Below the pieces are notes generated by a model. The model made no database searches. It saw nothing but the letters and a program-made list of their open reading frames with translations, and had not been told where the DNA came from. This document shows, piece after piece, positions 53,975 through 63,301 of a DNA stretch of 64,000 bases. The translations under genes and the position numbers were made by a program. Each line of letters begins with the position of its first letter. Positions within the stretch are counted from its first letter, which is position 1. This stretch comes from Achromobacter sp. UMC71. GTDB lineage: Bacteria; Pseudomonadota; Gammaproteobacteria; Burkholderiales; Burkholderiaceae_B. The DNA is taken from NCBI RefSeq assembly GCF_014170305.1, contig NZ_LZZT01000004.1, positions 62,001-126,000 on the forward strand, read 5' to 3'.

Positions 53975-55048
53975 ATGTCCGTCAGCGATACCGACCTGAT
54001 CCATGCCTGGAAGCAGGTGCTGTCACTCTCCCGGCTCGAACCCGGCCAGATCGTCACCGTGCTCACCGGCGCCGATACGCACCCGCAGACCCTGCGCTGC
54101 GCCATCGCCGCCGCCAGCGACATGCAGGCCCGCGTCAACCGGCTGGACCTGCCGCCGGTCAACGCCGAGAAGTCCCTCAGCCGCGATTCCCTGGCCTATC
54201 TGGGCACCACGCCGCTCACCGGCAATCCGGCCGCCATCGCCGCGCTCAAGGCCAGCGATCTGGTGCTGGACCTGATGACGCTGCTGTTCTCGCCCGAGCA
54301 GCACGAGATCCTGCAAACCGGCACCAAGATCCTGCTGGCCATCGAACCGCCCGAAGTGCTGTGCCGCCTGGTTCCCACGGATGCCGATCGCATCCGCGTG
54401 CAGGCGGCCGCCAGGCAGATCGAGGCTGCCGGCCAGATGCACATCACGTCCAGGGCGGGCACGGACCTGCGCTGCCAGCTGGGCAGCTTTCCGGCGATCA
54501 GCGAGTACGGCTTCGTCGACCAGCCGGGGCGCTGGGACCACTGGCCCAGCGGCTTCGTGCTGACCTGGCCCGACGAAGGCGAAAGCCACGGCCGCGTAGT
54601 GCTTGACCGCGGCGACATCCTGCTGCCCATGAAGGACTACGTCACCGACCCCATCACGCTCACCATCGAAAGCGGCTACGTGGTGCGCATCGACGGCGGC
54701 CTGCAGGCCGACCTGCTCAAGGAATACATGGCGTCGTACGAAGACCCCGAGGCCTATGCCGTCTCGCATATCGGCTGGGGCCTGCAACCCCGCGCCCACT
54801 GGTCCATGCTGGCGCACTACAACAAGGAAACCCACATCGGCATGGACGCGCGCGCCTTCGAGGGCAACTTCCTCTGGTCGATGGGGCCGAACAACGAAGC
54901 CGGCGGCAACCGCACGACCGCCTGCCATATCGACATCCCGATGCGCCGTTGCAGCGTGGCATTGGACGGCCAGCCGGTCGTCATCGACGGCGTGGTCCAG
55001 GACGAGGAAGGCCTGGCCCGCGCCAGCCGCCGCAAGGAAACCCTATGA
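53975..55048 (+). CDS. nicX: 2,5-dihydroxypyridine 5,6-dioxygenase
   Basis: This 357-residue Fe(II) extradiol-type dioxygenase with an aminopeptidase-like fold opens 2,5-dihydroxypyridine to N-formylmaleamate. The iron ligands of P. putida NicX fall at the same numbers here: His265 (SHIGWG), His318 and Asp320 (ACHIDIPM). It begins 40 bp after nicD with AGGAG upstream and ends in ATGA overlap with nicF. Confidence 0.95.
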   Translation: MSVSDTDLIHAWKQVLSLSRLEPGQIVTVLTGADTHPQTLRCAIAAASDMQARVNRLDLPPVNAEKSLSRDSLAYLGTTPLTGNPAAIAALKASDLVLDLMTLLFSPEQHEILQTGTKILLAIEPPEVLCRLVPTDADRIRVQAAARQIEAAGQMHITSRAGTDLRCQLGSFPAISEYGFVDQPGRWDHWPSGFVLTWPDEGESHGRVVLDRGDILLPMKDYVTDPITLTIESGYVVRIDGGLQADLLKEYMASYEDPEAYAVSHIGWGLQPRAHWSMLAHYNKETHIGMDARAFEGNFLWSMGPNNEAGGNRTTACHIDIPMRRCSVALDGQPVVIDGVVQDEEGLARASRRKETL

Positions 55049-55707
55049 CGCCCCCATCCCAGACGATTCCCGCCGGCGTGGCCGGCGACATCTCGGCCTA
55101 TGCCCGCCAGGGCTTCGGCACGCCGTTGCCGCTGAAAGCGCCCTTCGGCCTGTTGATCATCGACTTCGTCAACGGCTTTGCCGACCCGGCGGTGTTCGGC
55201 GGCGGCAACATCGCGCCGGCCATCGCTCAGACCCGTCATCTGCTGGCCCATGCGCGTCAGCAGGGCTGGCCCGTCGCGCACAGCCGCATCGTGTTCTCGG
55301 ACGACGACGCCGACAGCAACATCTTCTGCCTGAAGGTGCCGGGCATGCTTACGCTGAAAGAGGACAGCCCCAACAGCGCCATCGTGCCTGAACTCGCGCC
55401 CGCCGCCGGCGAATACGTGGTGCGCAAGAGCACGCCGTCCGCGTTCTTCGGCACCATGCTCGCGCCCTGGCTGGCCCAGCGCGGCGTGCAGACGCTGCTG
55501 GTCGCCGGCTGCGTCACCAGCGGCTGCGTGCGCGCAAGCGTCGTCGACGCCATGCAGTCGGGCTTTCGTCCGCTGGTCGTATCCGACTGCTGCGGCGACC
55601 GCGCCCTGGGGCCGCACGAAAGCAACCTGTTCGACATGGCGCAGAAATACGCCGCTGTCATGCCGCTGGCGCAGGCCCTGGCCGACACCCGGGCCATGGC
55701 GGGTTGA
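55045..55707 (+). CDS. nicF: Maleamate amidohydrolase
   Basis: This 220-residue isochorismatase-like cysteine hydrolase converts maleamate to maleate and ammonia. The triad is Asp40 (LLIIDFVNGF), Lys128 (YVVRKSTPSAF) and Cys161 (AGCVTSGCVRAS). The start at 55045 overlaps nicX by 4 bp. Confidence 0.93.
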   Translation: MTPPSQTIPAGVAGDISAYARQGFGTPLPLKAPFGLLIIDFVNGFADPAVFGGGNIAPAIAQTRHLLAHARQQGWPVAHSRIVFSDDDADSNIFCLKVPGMLTLKEDSPNSAIVPELAPAAGEYVVRKSTPSAFFGTMLAPWLAQRGVQTLLVAGCVTSGCVRASVVDAMQSGFRPLVVSDCCGDRALGPHESNLFDMAQKYAAVMPLAQALADTRAMAG

Positions 55708-55770
55708 CCCGGATTCTGGCGCCGTGAATTGTCGGCATAATCAGCCCCTGGCCCGGATTGTCGCCATCCC

Positions 55771-58044
55771 ATGAACCTGCCCCAGCCCCATGCGCAGTAC
55801 GACGCGCTGCTCGCTCACCCCGACGCATTGCTGGTCGTGCGCAAGCCGTCCGCCCCGCCCCGGCCCTCGCCGGGGCAACCGGGGACGGCCTCTGATTACG
55901 TCCAGGCGACGCCGGAAATCTTCGTCGCCCTCTGCGCCCAGCCAGACGCACCCGGCTGGCGGGCGGTCGCCTTCAATGGCCACGTCGATCTGGGGACAGG
56001 CATTCGCACCTCGCTGGCGCAGATCGTCGCCGAAGAGCTCGACGTTCCACTGGCGCAGCTGGACATGGTGCTGGGACACACCAATGCGGCGCCCAACCAG
56101 GGACCGACGATCGCCAGCGCCAGCATCCAGATATCAGCGGTGCCCTTGCGCCGCGCTGCGGCCCAGGCGCGCGAGCATCTGCTGATGCTCGCGGCCGCGC
56201 ACTGGAACGTTGCGCGCGACGCGCTGCGCGTGCGCGATGGCGTGATCGGTTTCATACAGGACGCCGACCCGCGCACGCTGCACTACGGCGACTTGCTGCG
56301 GGGCCGGCACGCACGCCTGGACCTGGCCGCCCCCGACCAGGACGTCAGGCTCAAACCCGCCCAGGACTACCGCATCGTCGGCCAAGGCGTGGCGCGCGTG
56401 GACATTCCCGCCAAGGCCACCGGCGAACTGAGCTTCGTGCACGACGTGCGGATGCCAGGCATGCGCCATGGCCGCGTCATCCGCCCGCCGCACCCGGGGC
56501 GCGACGCCGGCGATTTCATCGGCCAGTGCCTGATCGATGTGGACCGCGACTCGGTCGCCCACCTGCCCGGCCAGGTCCAGGTCGTGGTGCAGGGCGACTT
56601 CGTCGGCGTGGTGGCCGATCGCGAAGAACAAGCCATCGCCGCGATGCGTGCGCTGAAAGTCCGCTGGAAACCCGTGCCGCCCGCGCCCGACCTGCGCGAC
56701 CTGGCCCGCGCCATCCGCACCCAACCGGCGCGAGCCCGTACCCTGATCGACGACGACGGCTTCGAAGCGGCCTGTGCGGGCGCGGCGCAGCGGCTTGAGC
56801 GCACCTACGTCTGGCCGTACCAGATGCACGCGTCCATCGGCCCGTCGTGCGCGGTCGCCGATTTCCGCGACGGCCGGCTGACGGTCTGGGCCGGCACCCA
56901 GAACCCCCACATGCTGCGCACCGACCTGGACCGGCTGGTGAAGCTGGGTGAAGACCGCATCGATATCGTGCGGCTCGAGGCCGCCGGCTGCTACGGCCGC
57001 AACTGCGCCGACGACGTCTGCGCGGACGCCGCCTTGCTGTCCATGGCGGTGGCCGCGCCGGTTCGCGTCCAGCTGACGCGCGAACAGGAACATCAATGGG
57101 AGCCCAAGGGGACGGGCCAGTTGATGGACGTCACCGCCGCCCTCGATGCGCAAGGCGGGCTGCTGGCCTACGACTTCGGCGTGCGCTATCCGTCCAACGA
57201 CGCACCGTTGCTGGCGCTTTTGCTGACCGGCGGCGTGTCCGGCGAACCCCGCACCCTGGAAATGGGCGACCGCACCGCCGCGCCGCCCTATCGTTATCCG
57301 CACCGGCGCATCGTCTGCCACGACATGCCGCCCATCATGCGGGCATCCTGGCTGCGCGGCGTCTCGGCCCTGCCCAACTCGTTCGCGCACGACTGCATGA
57401 TCGACGAGCTGGCCCACGCCGCGGGCGCGGACCCCGTCGACTACCGCACCCGGCACCTGGACGACCGCCGTGCCATCGAGCTGATCGAAGCCACCGCCGC
57501 GCGCGCCGGCTGGCGCCGGTCGACCCCCGGCACGCGTGGCCAGCCCGCCGCCGACGGTCTGCTGCATGGCCGCGGCGTCGCCTATGCCCGCTACGTGCAC
57601 AGCAAGTTCCCGGGCTTTGGCGCCGCCTGGGCGGCCTGGGTCATCGACCTGTGCGTGCATCCGGACAGCGGCCGCATCCGTATCGATCGCGTCGTCGTGG
57701 GCCAGGACACCGGCATGGTGGTCAACCCCGCCGGCGTGCGCCACCAGATCCACGGCAACGTCAACCAGACGCTCAGCCGCAGCCTGCTCGAAAAAGTCAG
57801 CTTCAATGACGCGGGCGTGGCCAGCCGCGAATGGGGCGGCTACCCCATCATCGGTTTCAAGGACCTGCCGCCCATCGACGTGCTGCTGATCCCACGCCAG
57901 GACGAACCGCCCATGGGCGCCGGCGAATCCGCCTCCGTGCCGGGGCCCGCCGCCATCGCCAATGCGCTCTTCGACGCCACCGGCCGGCGCTTCTACGAAG
58001 CGCCCTTCACGCCCGACGCCGTGCGCGCGGTGCTCAACGCATGA
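55771..58044 (+). CDS. nicB: NicB-type molybdopterin-binding subunit of nicotinate dehydrogenase (stand-alone Mo subunit)
   Basis: This 757-residue protein is of the xanthine-dehydrogenase/isoquinoline-oxidoreductase type. It is expected to bind molybdopterin cytosine dinucleotide and hydroxylate nicotinate at C6. Features: N-terminal FNGHVDLGTGIRTSLAQIVAEELD, then GQGVARVDIPAKATGELSFVHD, WAGTQNPHMLRTDL, RASWLRGVSALPNSFAHDCMIDELA, and catalytic Glu719 in MGAGESASVPGPAAIANAL. It carries no cytochrome domain; that lies in the separate protein at 48131. It follows nicF by 63 bp. Confidence 0.88.
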   Translation: MNLPQPHAQYDALLAHPDALLVVRKPSAPPRPSPGQPGTASDYVQATPEIFVALCAQPDAPGWRAVAFNGHVDLGTGIRTSLAQIVAEELDVPLAQLDMVLGHTNAAPNQGPTIASASIQISAVPLRRAAAQAREHLLMLAAAHWNVARDALRVRDGVIGFIQDADPRTLHYGDLLRGRHARLDLAAPDQDVRLKPAQDYRIVGQGVARVDIPAKATGELSFVHDVRMPGMRHGRVIRPPHPGRDAGDFIGQCLIDVDRDSVAHLPGQVQVVVQGDFVGVVADREEQAIAAMRALKVRWKPVPPAPDLRDLARAIRTQPARARTLIDDDGFEAACAGAAQRLERTYVWPYQMHASIGPSCAVADFRDGRLTVWAGTQNPHMLRTDLDRLVKLGEDRIDIVRLEAAGCYGRNCADDVCADAALLSMAVAAPVRVQLTREQEHQWEPKGTGQLMDVTAALDAQGGLLAYDFGVRYPSNDAPLLALLLTGGVSGEPRTLEMGDRTAAPPYRYPHRRIVCHDMPPIMRASWLRGVSALPNSFAHDCMIDELAHAAGADPVDYRTRHLDDRRAIELIEATAARAGWRRSTPGTRGQPAADGLLHGRGVAYARYVHSKFPGFGAAWAAWVIDLCVHPDSGRIRIDRVVVGQDTGMVVNPAGVRHQIHGNVNQTLSRSLLEKVSFNDAGVASREWGGYPIIGFKDLPPIDVLLIPRQDEPPMGAGESASVPGPAAIANALFDATGRRFYEAPFTPDAVRAVLNA

Positions 58045-58051
58045 GACCCCC

Positions 58052-59095
58052 ATGACCGACATCAACACCCTGGTGCTCGAAAGCGCCGTCGCCTGGCACG
58101 ATGCCGGGCTGCCTGTCTGGCTGGTCACCGTAGCGCGGACCTGGGGCTCGTCTCCGCGGCCGCCCGGTTCGATCATGGCCATCAACGGCCTGGGCCAGGT
58201 GGCCGGCTCCGTATCCGGCGGCTGCATCGAAGACGATCTGCTGGACCGCGTCCGTGCCGGCCGGCTGCAAGCGCGGCCCGGCGGCGCGCCCACCGAAGTG
58301 CTGCGCTATGGCGTGCTGGCCGACGACGCGCACCGCTTCGGCCTGCCCTGCGGCGGCACCATCGAACTGGTGCTGGAATCCGTCGGCCCCCACAGCCAAT
58401 TGCCCGCGCTGCTGGACGGCTGCCGCCGGCGGCGCTGCCTGGAACGTTCGCTGGACCTGGAAACCGGGCAGGCCACCCTGACCGACGGACCGCCCGACCG
58501 CATGCCCCAGCTGACCCGGTCCACGCTAACCGCCTGCTTCGGCCCCACCGCCCGCCTCATCGTGATCGGCGCGGGTGACACGACGCGCTTCCTGTGCCAG
58601 ATCGCGCTGACGATGGGCTTCGAGATCATCGTCTGCGACCCGCGCGACGCGCACGACGACGCCTGGCGCCCCGACGGCGTCGCCTTCACACGGGAAATGC
58701 CCGACGACCTGATCCTGCGGCTGCAGCCCGACCGGCGTACCGCCGTCGTGGCCCTGACGCATGACCCCAAGCTCGATGACCTGGCGCTGATCGACGCCGT
58801 CCAGTCCGACGCGTTCTACATCGGCGCCATCGGCTCGCGCAGGAACAGCCAGCAGCGCCGCGCGCGCCTGCGCGAACACTTCGGCATGACCGACGGCGAC
58901 CTCGCCCGGCTGCGCGGCCCGGCCGGCATTTTCATCGGCAGCAAGACGCCCGCCGAGATCGCGCTGTCCATCATGGCCGAAGTGGTGGCCGCCAAGAACG
59001 GCGCCCACCATGGCGGCCTGGAAAGCGTGGCCGACGGCAAGGCGCGCACCTCGCGCAGCGCCGAGGCGCCGCACAGCAGCGTCTGCGGGCTATAG
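58052..59095 (+). CDS. XdhC-family molybdenum cofactor insertion protein
   Basis: This 347-residue protein is of the XdhC/CoxI type, which binds molybdenum cofactor, helps sulfuration and inserts it into a partner enzyme. N-terminal XdhC motif: VARTWGSSPRPPGSIM and GSVSGGCIEDDLL. A Rossmann-like C-terminal domain starts RLIVIGAGDTTRFLCQIAL and later has YIGAIGSRRNSQQRRARL. It starts 7 bp after the Mo subunit gene, its probable client. Confidence 0.9.
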   Translation: MTDINTLVLESAVAWHDAGLPVWLVTVARTWGSSPRPPGSIMAINGLGQVAGSVSGGCIEDDLLDRVRAGRLQARPGGAPTEVLRYGVLADDAHRFGLPCGGTIELVLESVGPHSQLPALLDGCRRRRCLERSLDLETGQATLTDGPPDRMPQLTRSTLTACFGPTARLIVIGAGDTTRFLCQIALTMGFEIIVCDPRDAHDDAWRPDGVAFTREMPDDLILRLQPDRRTAVVALTHDPKLDDLALIDAVQSDAFYIGAIGSRRNSQQRRARLREHFGMTDGDLARLRGPAGIFIGSKTPAEIALSIMAEVVAAKNGAHHGGLESVADGKARTSRSAEAPHSSVCGL

Positions 59096-59105
59096 GCCGC
59101 CGCTC

Positions 59106-59756
59106 ATGCATCCCCCCATCGCCGCCATCATCCTGGCCGCGGGCCAGGGCTCCCGGATGGGCGGCCGCCCCAAGGCGGCGCTGCACGTGGATGGCGTCAG
59201 CCTGCTGGAACGCCTGGCGGCGGCCTTGCGCGCCAACGGCGTGGACGCCATCAGCGCCGTCATCGGGCCGTATGCCGCCACCCTGCTGCCGCTGGCCGCG
59301 CGCGGCGCCATCCAGCCGCTGCGACCTCCGCAGGAAGCCGGCAGCTTGATCGACTCGCAACGCCTGGGCCTGGCCGCGCACGCCGCCGGCCGCCCCGGCC
59401 ATGACCTGATGCTGGTGCTGGGCGACCTGCCACTGCTGGATGACGATGCCGTTGGGACCTTGATCCGCCACTGGCAAGCCCGCCCGCCTGACGCCGGCAT
59501 CATGCAGCCCATCGTCGACGGCGTGCGCGGGCACCCAGTAATTCTCTCGGCCCGCAGCGCCGCGGCGGCCAACGACTTGCCGCCCGGCCTGGGCATACGG
59601 GACTGGATGACGCAACAGCCCGGCAGCGTCGCGCCGTTTTACAGCGAACAGCGGGCGTACGTGACGGACCTTGATACGCCTGAAGACATAGAAGCCCTGC
59701 GCAAGACATGGCGCGGGTCGAGCGTGCAATGGCCGACGTCATCCGCCTCGATCTAG
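59106..59756 (+). CDS. MocA-type molybdenum cofactor cytidylyltransferase
   Basis: This 216-residue nucleotidyltransferase has AAIILAAGQGSRMGGRPKAALHVDG at the N terminus and LVLGDLPLLDDDAV with the metal Asp. It probably adds CMP to molybdopterin to make the MCD form used by XDH-family enzymes such as NicB. It lies 10 bp after xdhC and ends the right nic arm. A GTP-using MobA role is less likely given the partner. Confidence 0.88.
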   Translation: MHPPIAAIILAAGQGSRMGGRPKAALHVDGVSLLERLAAALRANGVDAISAVIGPYAATLLPLAARGAIQPLRPPQEAGSLIDSQRLGLAAHAAGRPGHDLMLVLGDLPLLDDDAVGTLIRHWQARPPDAGIMQPIVDGVRGHPVILSARSAAAANDLPPGLGIRDWMTQQPGSVAPFYSEQRAYVTDLDTPEDIEALRKTWRGSSVQWPTSSASI

Positions 59757-59812
59757 CCCACCACCGTCGAAGTCATCGGCCCGGCAGCCCTGGCGCGCGG
59801 ACGCCGTCAACG

Positions 59813-60721
59813 TCAATGCCCGGTCGCCGCATCAATGAACGCGGCCAGATCACGGTTGAAGCGTTGCGCTTCTTCCACGAAAGGCGCATGACCCGAATCG
59901 GTATACACCTTGCTGCGAACGCGCGGATTCAAGCGTTTGGCGCGGTCCATGGACGGCTCCGCCTGCACCAGCGCATCGTGTGCGCCGTAGATCAGCAGCA
60001 ACGGCTTGCGCACCCCGCCCAGGCCAGCCGGGGCCGCGATCGTCATTGACGGCACAGCGGCCTGCATCTGCGGCGCGGCCAGGGCCGCGTTGGCGAGCAG
60101 GCGTTGGAACATGACCGGATCGGGCTGCGTCTGAAAGCACAGCGCCAGGAAGGCGCGTTCGGCATCCAGACGCGTCTTCAGATCGGCCGACACCAAGTCG
60201 CGATAGACATCGGGATGGGCCGTGATCTGTGCCGCATTCAACTCGATCACGCCGCCGACATAGACAGCGCCCGCGATGCGGCCGTCGCCGTAACCGGCCA
60301 GGTAATTCGTCGCGACCGCCGCGCCCAACGACCAGCCCACCAGCACCGGATCGCGCGCGCCGGAAGCGGCGATCACCGCCGCCAGGTCGTCCGCCCAGCG
60401 GCGGCCGTCGGTATAAGCCTGCGGCGCCGCCGGCTTGTCCGACAAGCCGTGGCCACGCAGGTCATAGGTAATCAGGCGGTAGCGCTGCAGCAACGGGCTG
60501 GACACCTGGGCGTCCCAACTCAGGTGGCTGCCCAGCAAGCCATGGACGAAAACGACCGCCGGGCCTGCCGGGTCGCCCGACTCCTGAACCGCCAGCGTGA
60601 CGCCGTCGGGCGCGGTCACGCGGTACTGCCTGGTCTCTGCAAACGCATTGGCCATCGCAGCCACCAGGGCAACGGCGGCCAGCACTAGGCGAAAACGGCA
60701 AAAAAGGGTGGGGTGCAGCAT
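59813..60721 (-). CDS. Exported alpha/beta hydrolase
   Basis: This 302-residue protein has an N-terminal signal or anchor (LVLAAVALVAAMANAFAE). The alpha/beta hydrolase core has oxyanion motif FVHGLLGSH, nucleophile Ser in LVGWSLGAAVA, Asp in LIYGAHDALV and His in TDSGHAPFVEE. Substrate unknown; esterase, lipase or haloperoxidase-like activity is possible. It is divergent from a MerR regulator, with a MerR-type spaced promoter reading into this gene. Confidence 0.85.
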   Translation of the reverse strand: MLHPTLFCRFRLVLAAVALVAAMANAFAETRQYRVTAPDGVTLAVQESGDPAGPAVVFVHGLLGSHLSWDAQVSSPLLQRYRLITYDLRGHGLSDKPAAPQAYTDGRRWADDLAAVIAASGARDPVLVGWSLGAAVATNYLAGYGDGRIAGAVYVGGVIELNAAQITAHPDVYRDLVSADLKTRLDAERAFLALCFQTQPDPVMFQRLLANAALAAPQMQAAVPSMTIAAPAGLGGVRKPLLLIYGAHDALVQAEPSMDRAKRLNPRVRSKVYTDSGHAPFVEEAQRFNRDLAAFIDAATGH

Positions 60722-60761
60722 CACGGCTGGCTCCTGGATTCCATAGGGATTTCCAGTCTCG

Positions 60762-60786
60762 ACCCTCACACTGATGGTAGAGTCAA
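60762..60786 (-). promoter_or_regulatory. MerR-type promoter/operator for the alpha/beta hydrolase gene
   Basis: On the minus strand TTGACT (60786-60781) is a good -35. It is followed by a dyad-like stretch (ACCCTC on one side, GTAGAGT on the other, centre near 60772) occupying a spacer of 19-20 bp before a weak -10. Long-spacer promoters with a central dyad are the usual targets of MerR activators, and a merR gene lies next door. Confidence 0.55.
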
Positions 60787-60827
60787 GCACTCCGCGACAC
60801 CTCAGGCGCCACCCGCCTGCCCCAGAC

Positions 60828-61238
60828 ATGAAGATCTCGCCCTCCGCCGGTCCGGCGGCAAGCACCATGCCAGCCCCCATGCCGATCGGCGCGCTCGCGC
60901 GGGCAACCGGCGCAAGCATCCGGTCGATCCGTCACTACGATGAACATGGCCTGCTCGCTTCGGCGCGCGCCGACAACGGCTACCGCCTGTTTTCGGCCCA
61001 GGCGATCGTGCAGGTGCGCCAGATCCAGCGCCTGATCGCGACCGGCTTCAGCCTGGCCGAGATCCGCGGATTTCCCGACTGCATGCGCATGATCGAAGGC
61101 GCGACGGCCTGCTCGGAGACGTCCTTGGTCCAGCGACAGCGGCTGGCTTCGGTCGAGCGGCAGATCGCCGATCTCGAACGCCGCCGTACGCGCCTGCGCC
61201 AGATGCTGGCCGAAGGCGCTGCCGCGTCACCGAAGTAG
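60828..61238 (+). CDS. MerR-family transcriptional regulator
   Basis: This 136-residue regulator has a MerR helix-turn-helix and wing: IGALARATGASIRSIRHYDE then GLLASARADNGYRLF (about residues 12-50). A dimerisation coiled coil follows (SLVQRQRLASVERQIADLERRRTRLRQML). A Cys pair, CMRMIEGATAC, lies between; whether it senses metal or redox is unknown. I start at ATG 60828, though the HTH begins some residues later and an internal ATG could be used. It likely activates the divergent hydrolase gene. Confidence 0.88.
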   Translation: MKISPSAGPAASTMPAPMPIGALARATGASIRSIRHYDEHGLLASARADNGYRLFSAQAIVQVRQIQRLIATGFSLAEIRGFPDCMRMIEGATACSETSLVQRQRLASVERQIADLERRRTRLRQMLAEGAAASPK

Positions 61239-61271
61239 ACGCCAGGCCCGCCGGCTATCGGCTGCGCCTTT

Positions 61272-62135
61272 TCAAGGCTGCAGGTGAGGCTCCTGCCGCA
61301 CGCACGCCACCAGGAAATCCATGGCGGCCTTGACCGACGGCGACCGGCGCAAATCCGGATAGACCGTCAGCCAGATGTCCCGCACCGGCGCGGCGCTGTC
61401 CACCGGCAGGCGTTGCAACGCGCTGTCGTTGTCGCCCACCAGCGTCGGCAATACCACCGCCCCCACCCCGGCGCGCGCCGCCATCTGCTGCGCGGTCAGG
61501 TCGCTGGCGCAGAACACCACGGGCCGGTGCCGCCGGATCTGATGCAGCCAGGCCTGCTGCGGCAGATGATCGGCGCTGTCGTCGTAGGCGATGAAGCGCC
61601 ATTGCTCGGCGGGCGTCTCGCAGAACACCGGACTCGCATAAAGCGCGAAGCGCACCATGCCGATCCGCCTGCGCATCAAGGCCTCTTCTTCGGGCCGCAC
61701 CGTACGCAGCGCGATATCGGCCTGGCCCCGGTCCAGCGCCACCAGCGACAGCGACGGCAGCAGCACCACGTTGAGCTTCGGATATTGCTCGCGCAGCGCG
61801 GCCATGCCCGGCGCGATGCAATGGCTGGCCAATGACGGCGGCGCGCTGACCTTGACCGTGCCCGCCACCTCGATGGAGGCGATGCGCGACAGCTGCGCCA
61901 CGGCCGTGCTGACGTCCTGCATGCCGGCGGCCAGCCGGGCCAACGCCAGACCGTCTTCGGTCAAGGGGCGGCTGCGCGGCAGGCGATCCACCAGCCGTAA
62001 ACCGAGTGATTTTTCCAGCGCATCGATCCGCCGCCCCACGGTGGCGTGCTCGACCTGCAACTCGCGCGCCGCCGCTGACAGCGAGCCGGTGCGCGCCAGG
62101 ACGGTGAAGCAATACAGGTCTTGCCAATCGAACAT
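61272..62135 (-). CDS. LysR-family transcriptional regulator
   Basis: This 287-residue protein has an N-terminal helix-turn-helix (GSLSAAARELQVEHATVGRRIDALE, about 17-41) and an effector-binding domain from about 90. It is divergent from the quinone oxidoreductase gene at 62238, with an inverted repeat in the 102-bp gap, so it probably controls that gene. Confidence 0.92.
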   Translation of the reverse strand: MFDWQDLYCFTVLARTGSLSAAARELQVEHATVGRRIDALEKSLGLRLVDRLPRSRPLTEDGLALARLAAGMQDVSTAVAQLSRIASIEVAGTVKVSAPPSLASHCIAPGMAALREQYPKLNVVLLPSLSLVALDRGQADIALRTVRPEEEALMRRRIGMVRFALYASPVFCETPAEQWRFIAYDDSADHLPQQAWLHQIRRHRPVVFCASDLTAQQMAARAGVGAVVLPTLVGDNDSALQRLPVDSAAPVRDIWLTVYPDLRRSPSVKAAMDFLVACVRQEPHLQP

Positions 62136-62151
62136 CGGGTTATTTCCTCAC

Positions 62152-62184
62152 GGATAGGGTGAATTATTGGGGAATTTTCTATCC
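62152..62184. promoter_or_regulatory. Inverted repeat GGATAG ... CTATCC between lysR and the oxidoreductase gene
   Basis: Perfect 6-bp arms (62152-62157 and 62179-62184) flank an inner AATT-N7-AATT. Size and divergent position fit a LysR binding region. Confidence 0.5.
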
Positions 62185-62237
62185 ATTCTGCTGCTTTTAC
62201 CATGGGGCAAGCCCATCACCGCAGGAACTCCCTCGCC

Positions 62238-63236
62238 ATGAAAGCCATTCTCATCGAAAGCTACGGCGGCCCCGGCGTGCTGCAAATCCGCACGGATCAC
62301 CCCAAGCCCGTCGCCCCGCCCGGCCACGTCCTGGTCAAGGTCGCCTACGCCGGCATCAACTTCATGGACGTGCACACCCGCCAGGGCAAATACGCCACGT
62401 CCAGCACCTATCCCGTCCGGCTGCCCTGCACCCTGGGCATGGAAGGCGCCGGAGAAATCGTGGAGGTGGGCGCAGGCGTCGCGCACCTCGCCCCCGGCGA
62501 CCGCGTGGCCTGGTGCATCGCGTGGGGCAGCTACGCCGAATACGCCAGTATCCCGGCCGCCAGGATTGCCAAGATCCCGGACCCGATCCCGTTCGACCTG
62601 GCCGCCGCGGCAATCTTCCAGGGTGCCACTGCCCACTACCTGGTCGAAGACATCGCCCGCCTGCAACCCGGCAGCACCTGCCTGGTCCACGCCGCCTCGG
62701 GCAGCATTGGCCAATTGCTGGTGCAGATGGCCAAGCGCCGCGGCGCCACGGTCTTCGCCACAGCCAGCACCGCCCAGAAGTGCGACATCGCCGTGCAGCG
62801 CGGCGCGGACCACGCGCTGCCCTACGACGACGGCGGCTTTGCCGACCGCATCCGGCAAGCCACCCAGGGCCAGGGCGTCGACGTGGTGTTCGACTCGGTC
62901 GGCAAGACCACCCTGCGCCACAGCTTCCGGGCCTGCCGCACACGCGGCCTGGTCATCAACTATGGCAATGTGTCGGGCTCGGTCACCGACCTGGACCCCA
63001 TCGAGCTTGGCGAAGCCGGTTCGCTGTTCCTGACCCGCCCGCGGCTGGCCGACCACATGCAGGACGGCGCCACCGTCCAGCGCCGCGCCGACGCCGTCTT
63101 CGGCGCCATTCTCGAAGGCTCGCTGCGCATCGACATCGAAGGCCGCTACGCGATGGATGACGTGCAACAGGTGCATGCGCGGATCGAGGCGCGGGAACAG
63201 ATCGGCAAGTCGGTCATGCGGATCGGCGGGGATTAG
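62238..63236 (+). CDS. NADPH:quinone oxidoreductase-like zinc-independent MDR protein
   Basis: This 332-residue medium-chain reductase is of the quinone oxidoreductase type. N-terminal: MKAILIESYGGPGVLQIRTDHPKP. Substrate region: YAGINFMDVHTRQGKY. NADPH site: VHAASGSIGQLLVQMAKRRGA. C-terminal: LADHMQDGATVQRRADAVF. The catalytic zinc ligands of alcohol dehydrogenases are missing, as usual for this branch. I chose ATG 62238; an in-frame upstream ATG at 62202 lacks homology. It is divergent from its likely LysR regulator. Confidence 0.9.
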   Translation: MKAILIESYGGPGVLQIRTDHPKPVAPPGHVLVKVAYAGINFMDVHTRQGKYATSSTYPVRLPCTLGMEGAGEIVEVGAGVAHLAPGDRVAWCIAWGSYAEYASIPAARIAKIPDPIPFDLAAAAIFQGATAHYLVEDIARLQPGSTCLVHAASGSIGQLLVQMAKRRGATVFATASTAQKCDIAVQRGADHALPYDDGGFADRIRQATQGQGVDVVFDSVGKTTLRHSFRACRTRGLVINYGNVSGSVTDLDPIELGEAGSLFLTRPRLADHMQDGATVQRRADAVFGAILEGSLRIDIEGRYAMDDVQQVHARIEAREQIGKSVMRIGGD

Positions 63237-63301
63237 GCTACAACTGGGCGAGCAAAGCGCCGGGACCCATTCAGACGCCGTAACCCTGTTCACAGTGAAT
63301 C

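Noticed and set aside
56134-58293. 719-codon minus-strand ORF opposite the Mo subunit of nicotinate dehydrogenase
   Set aside because: Low-complexity shadow, no domains; the plus-strand protein is a full XDH-type Mo subunit.
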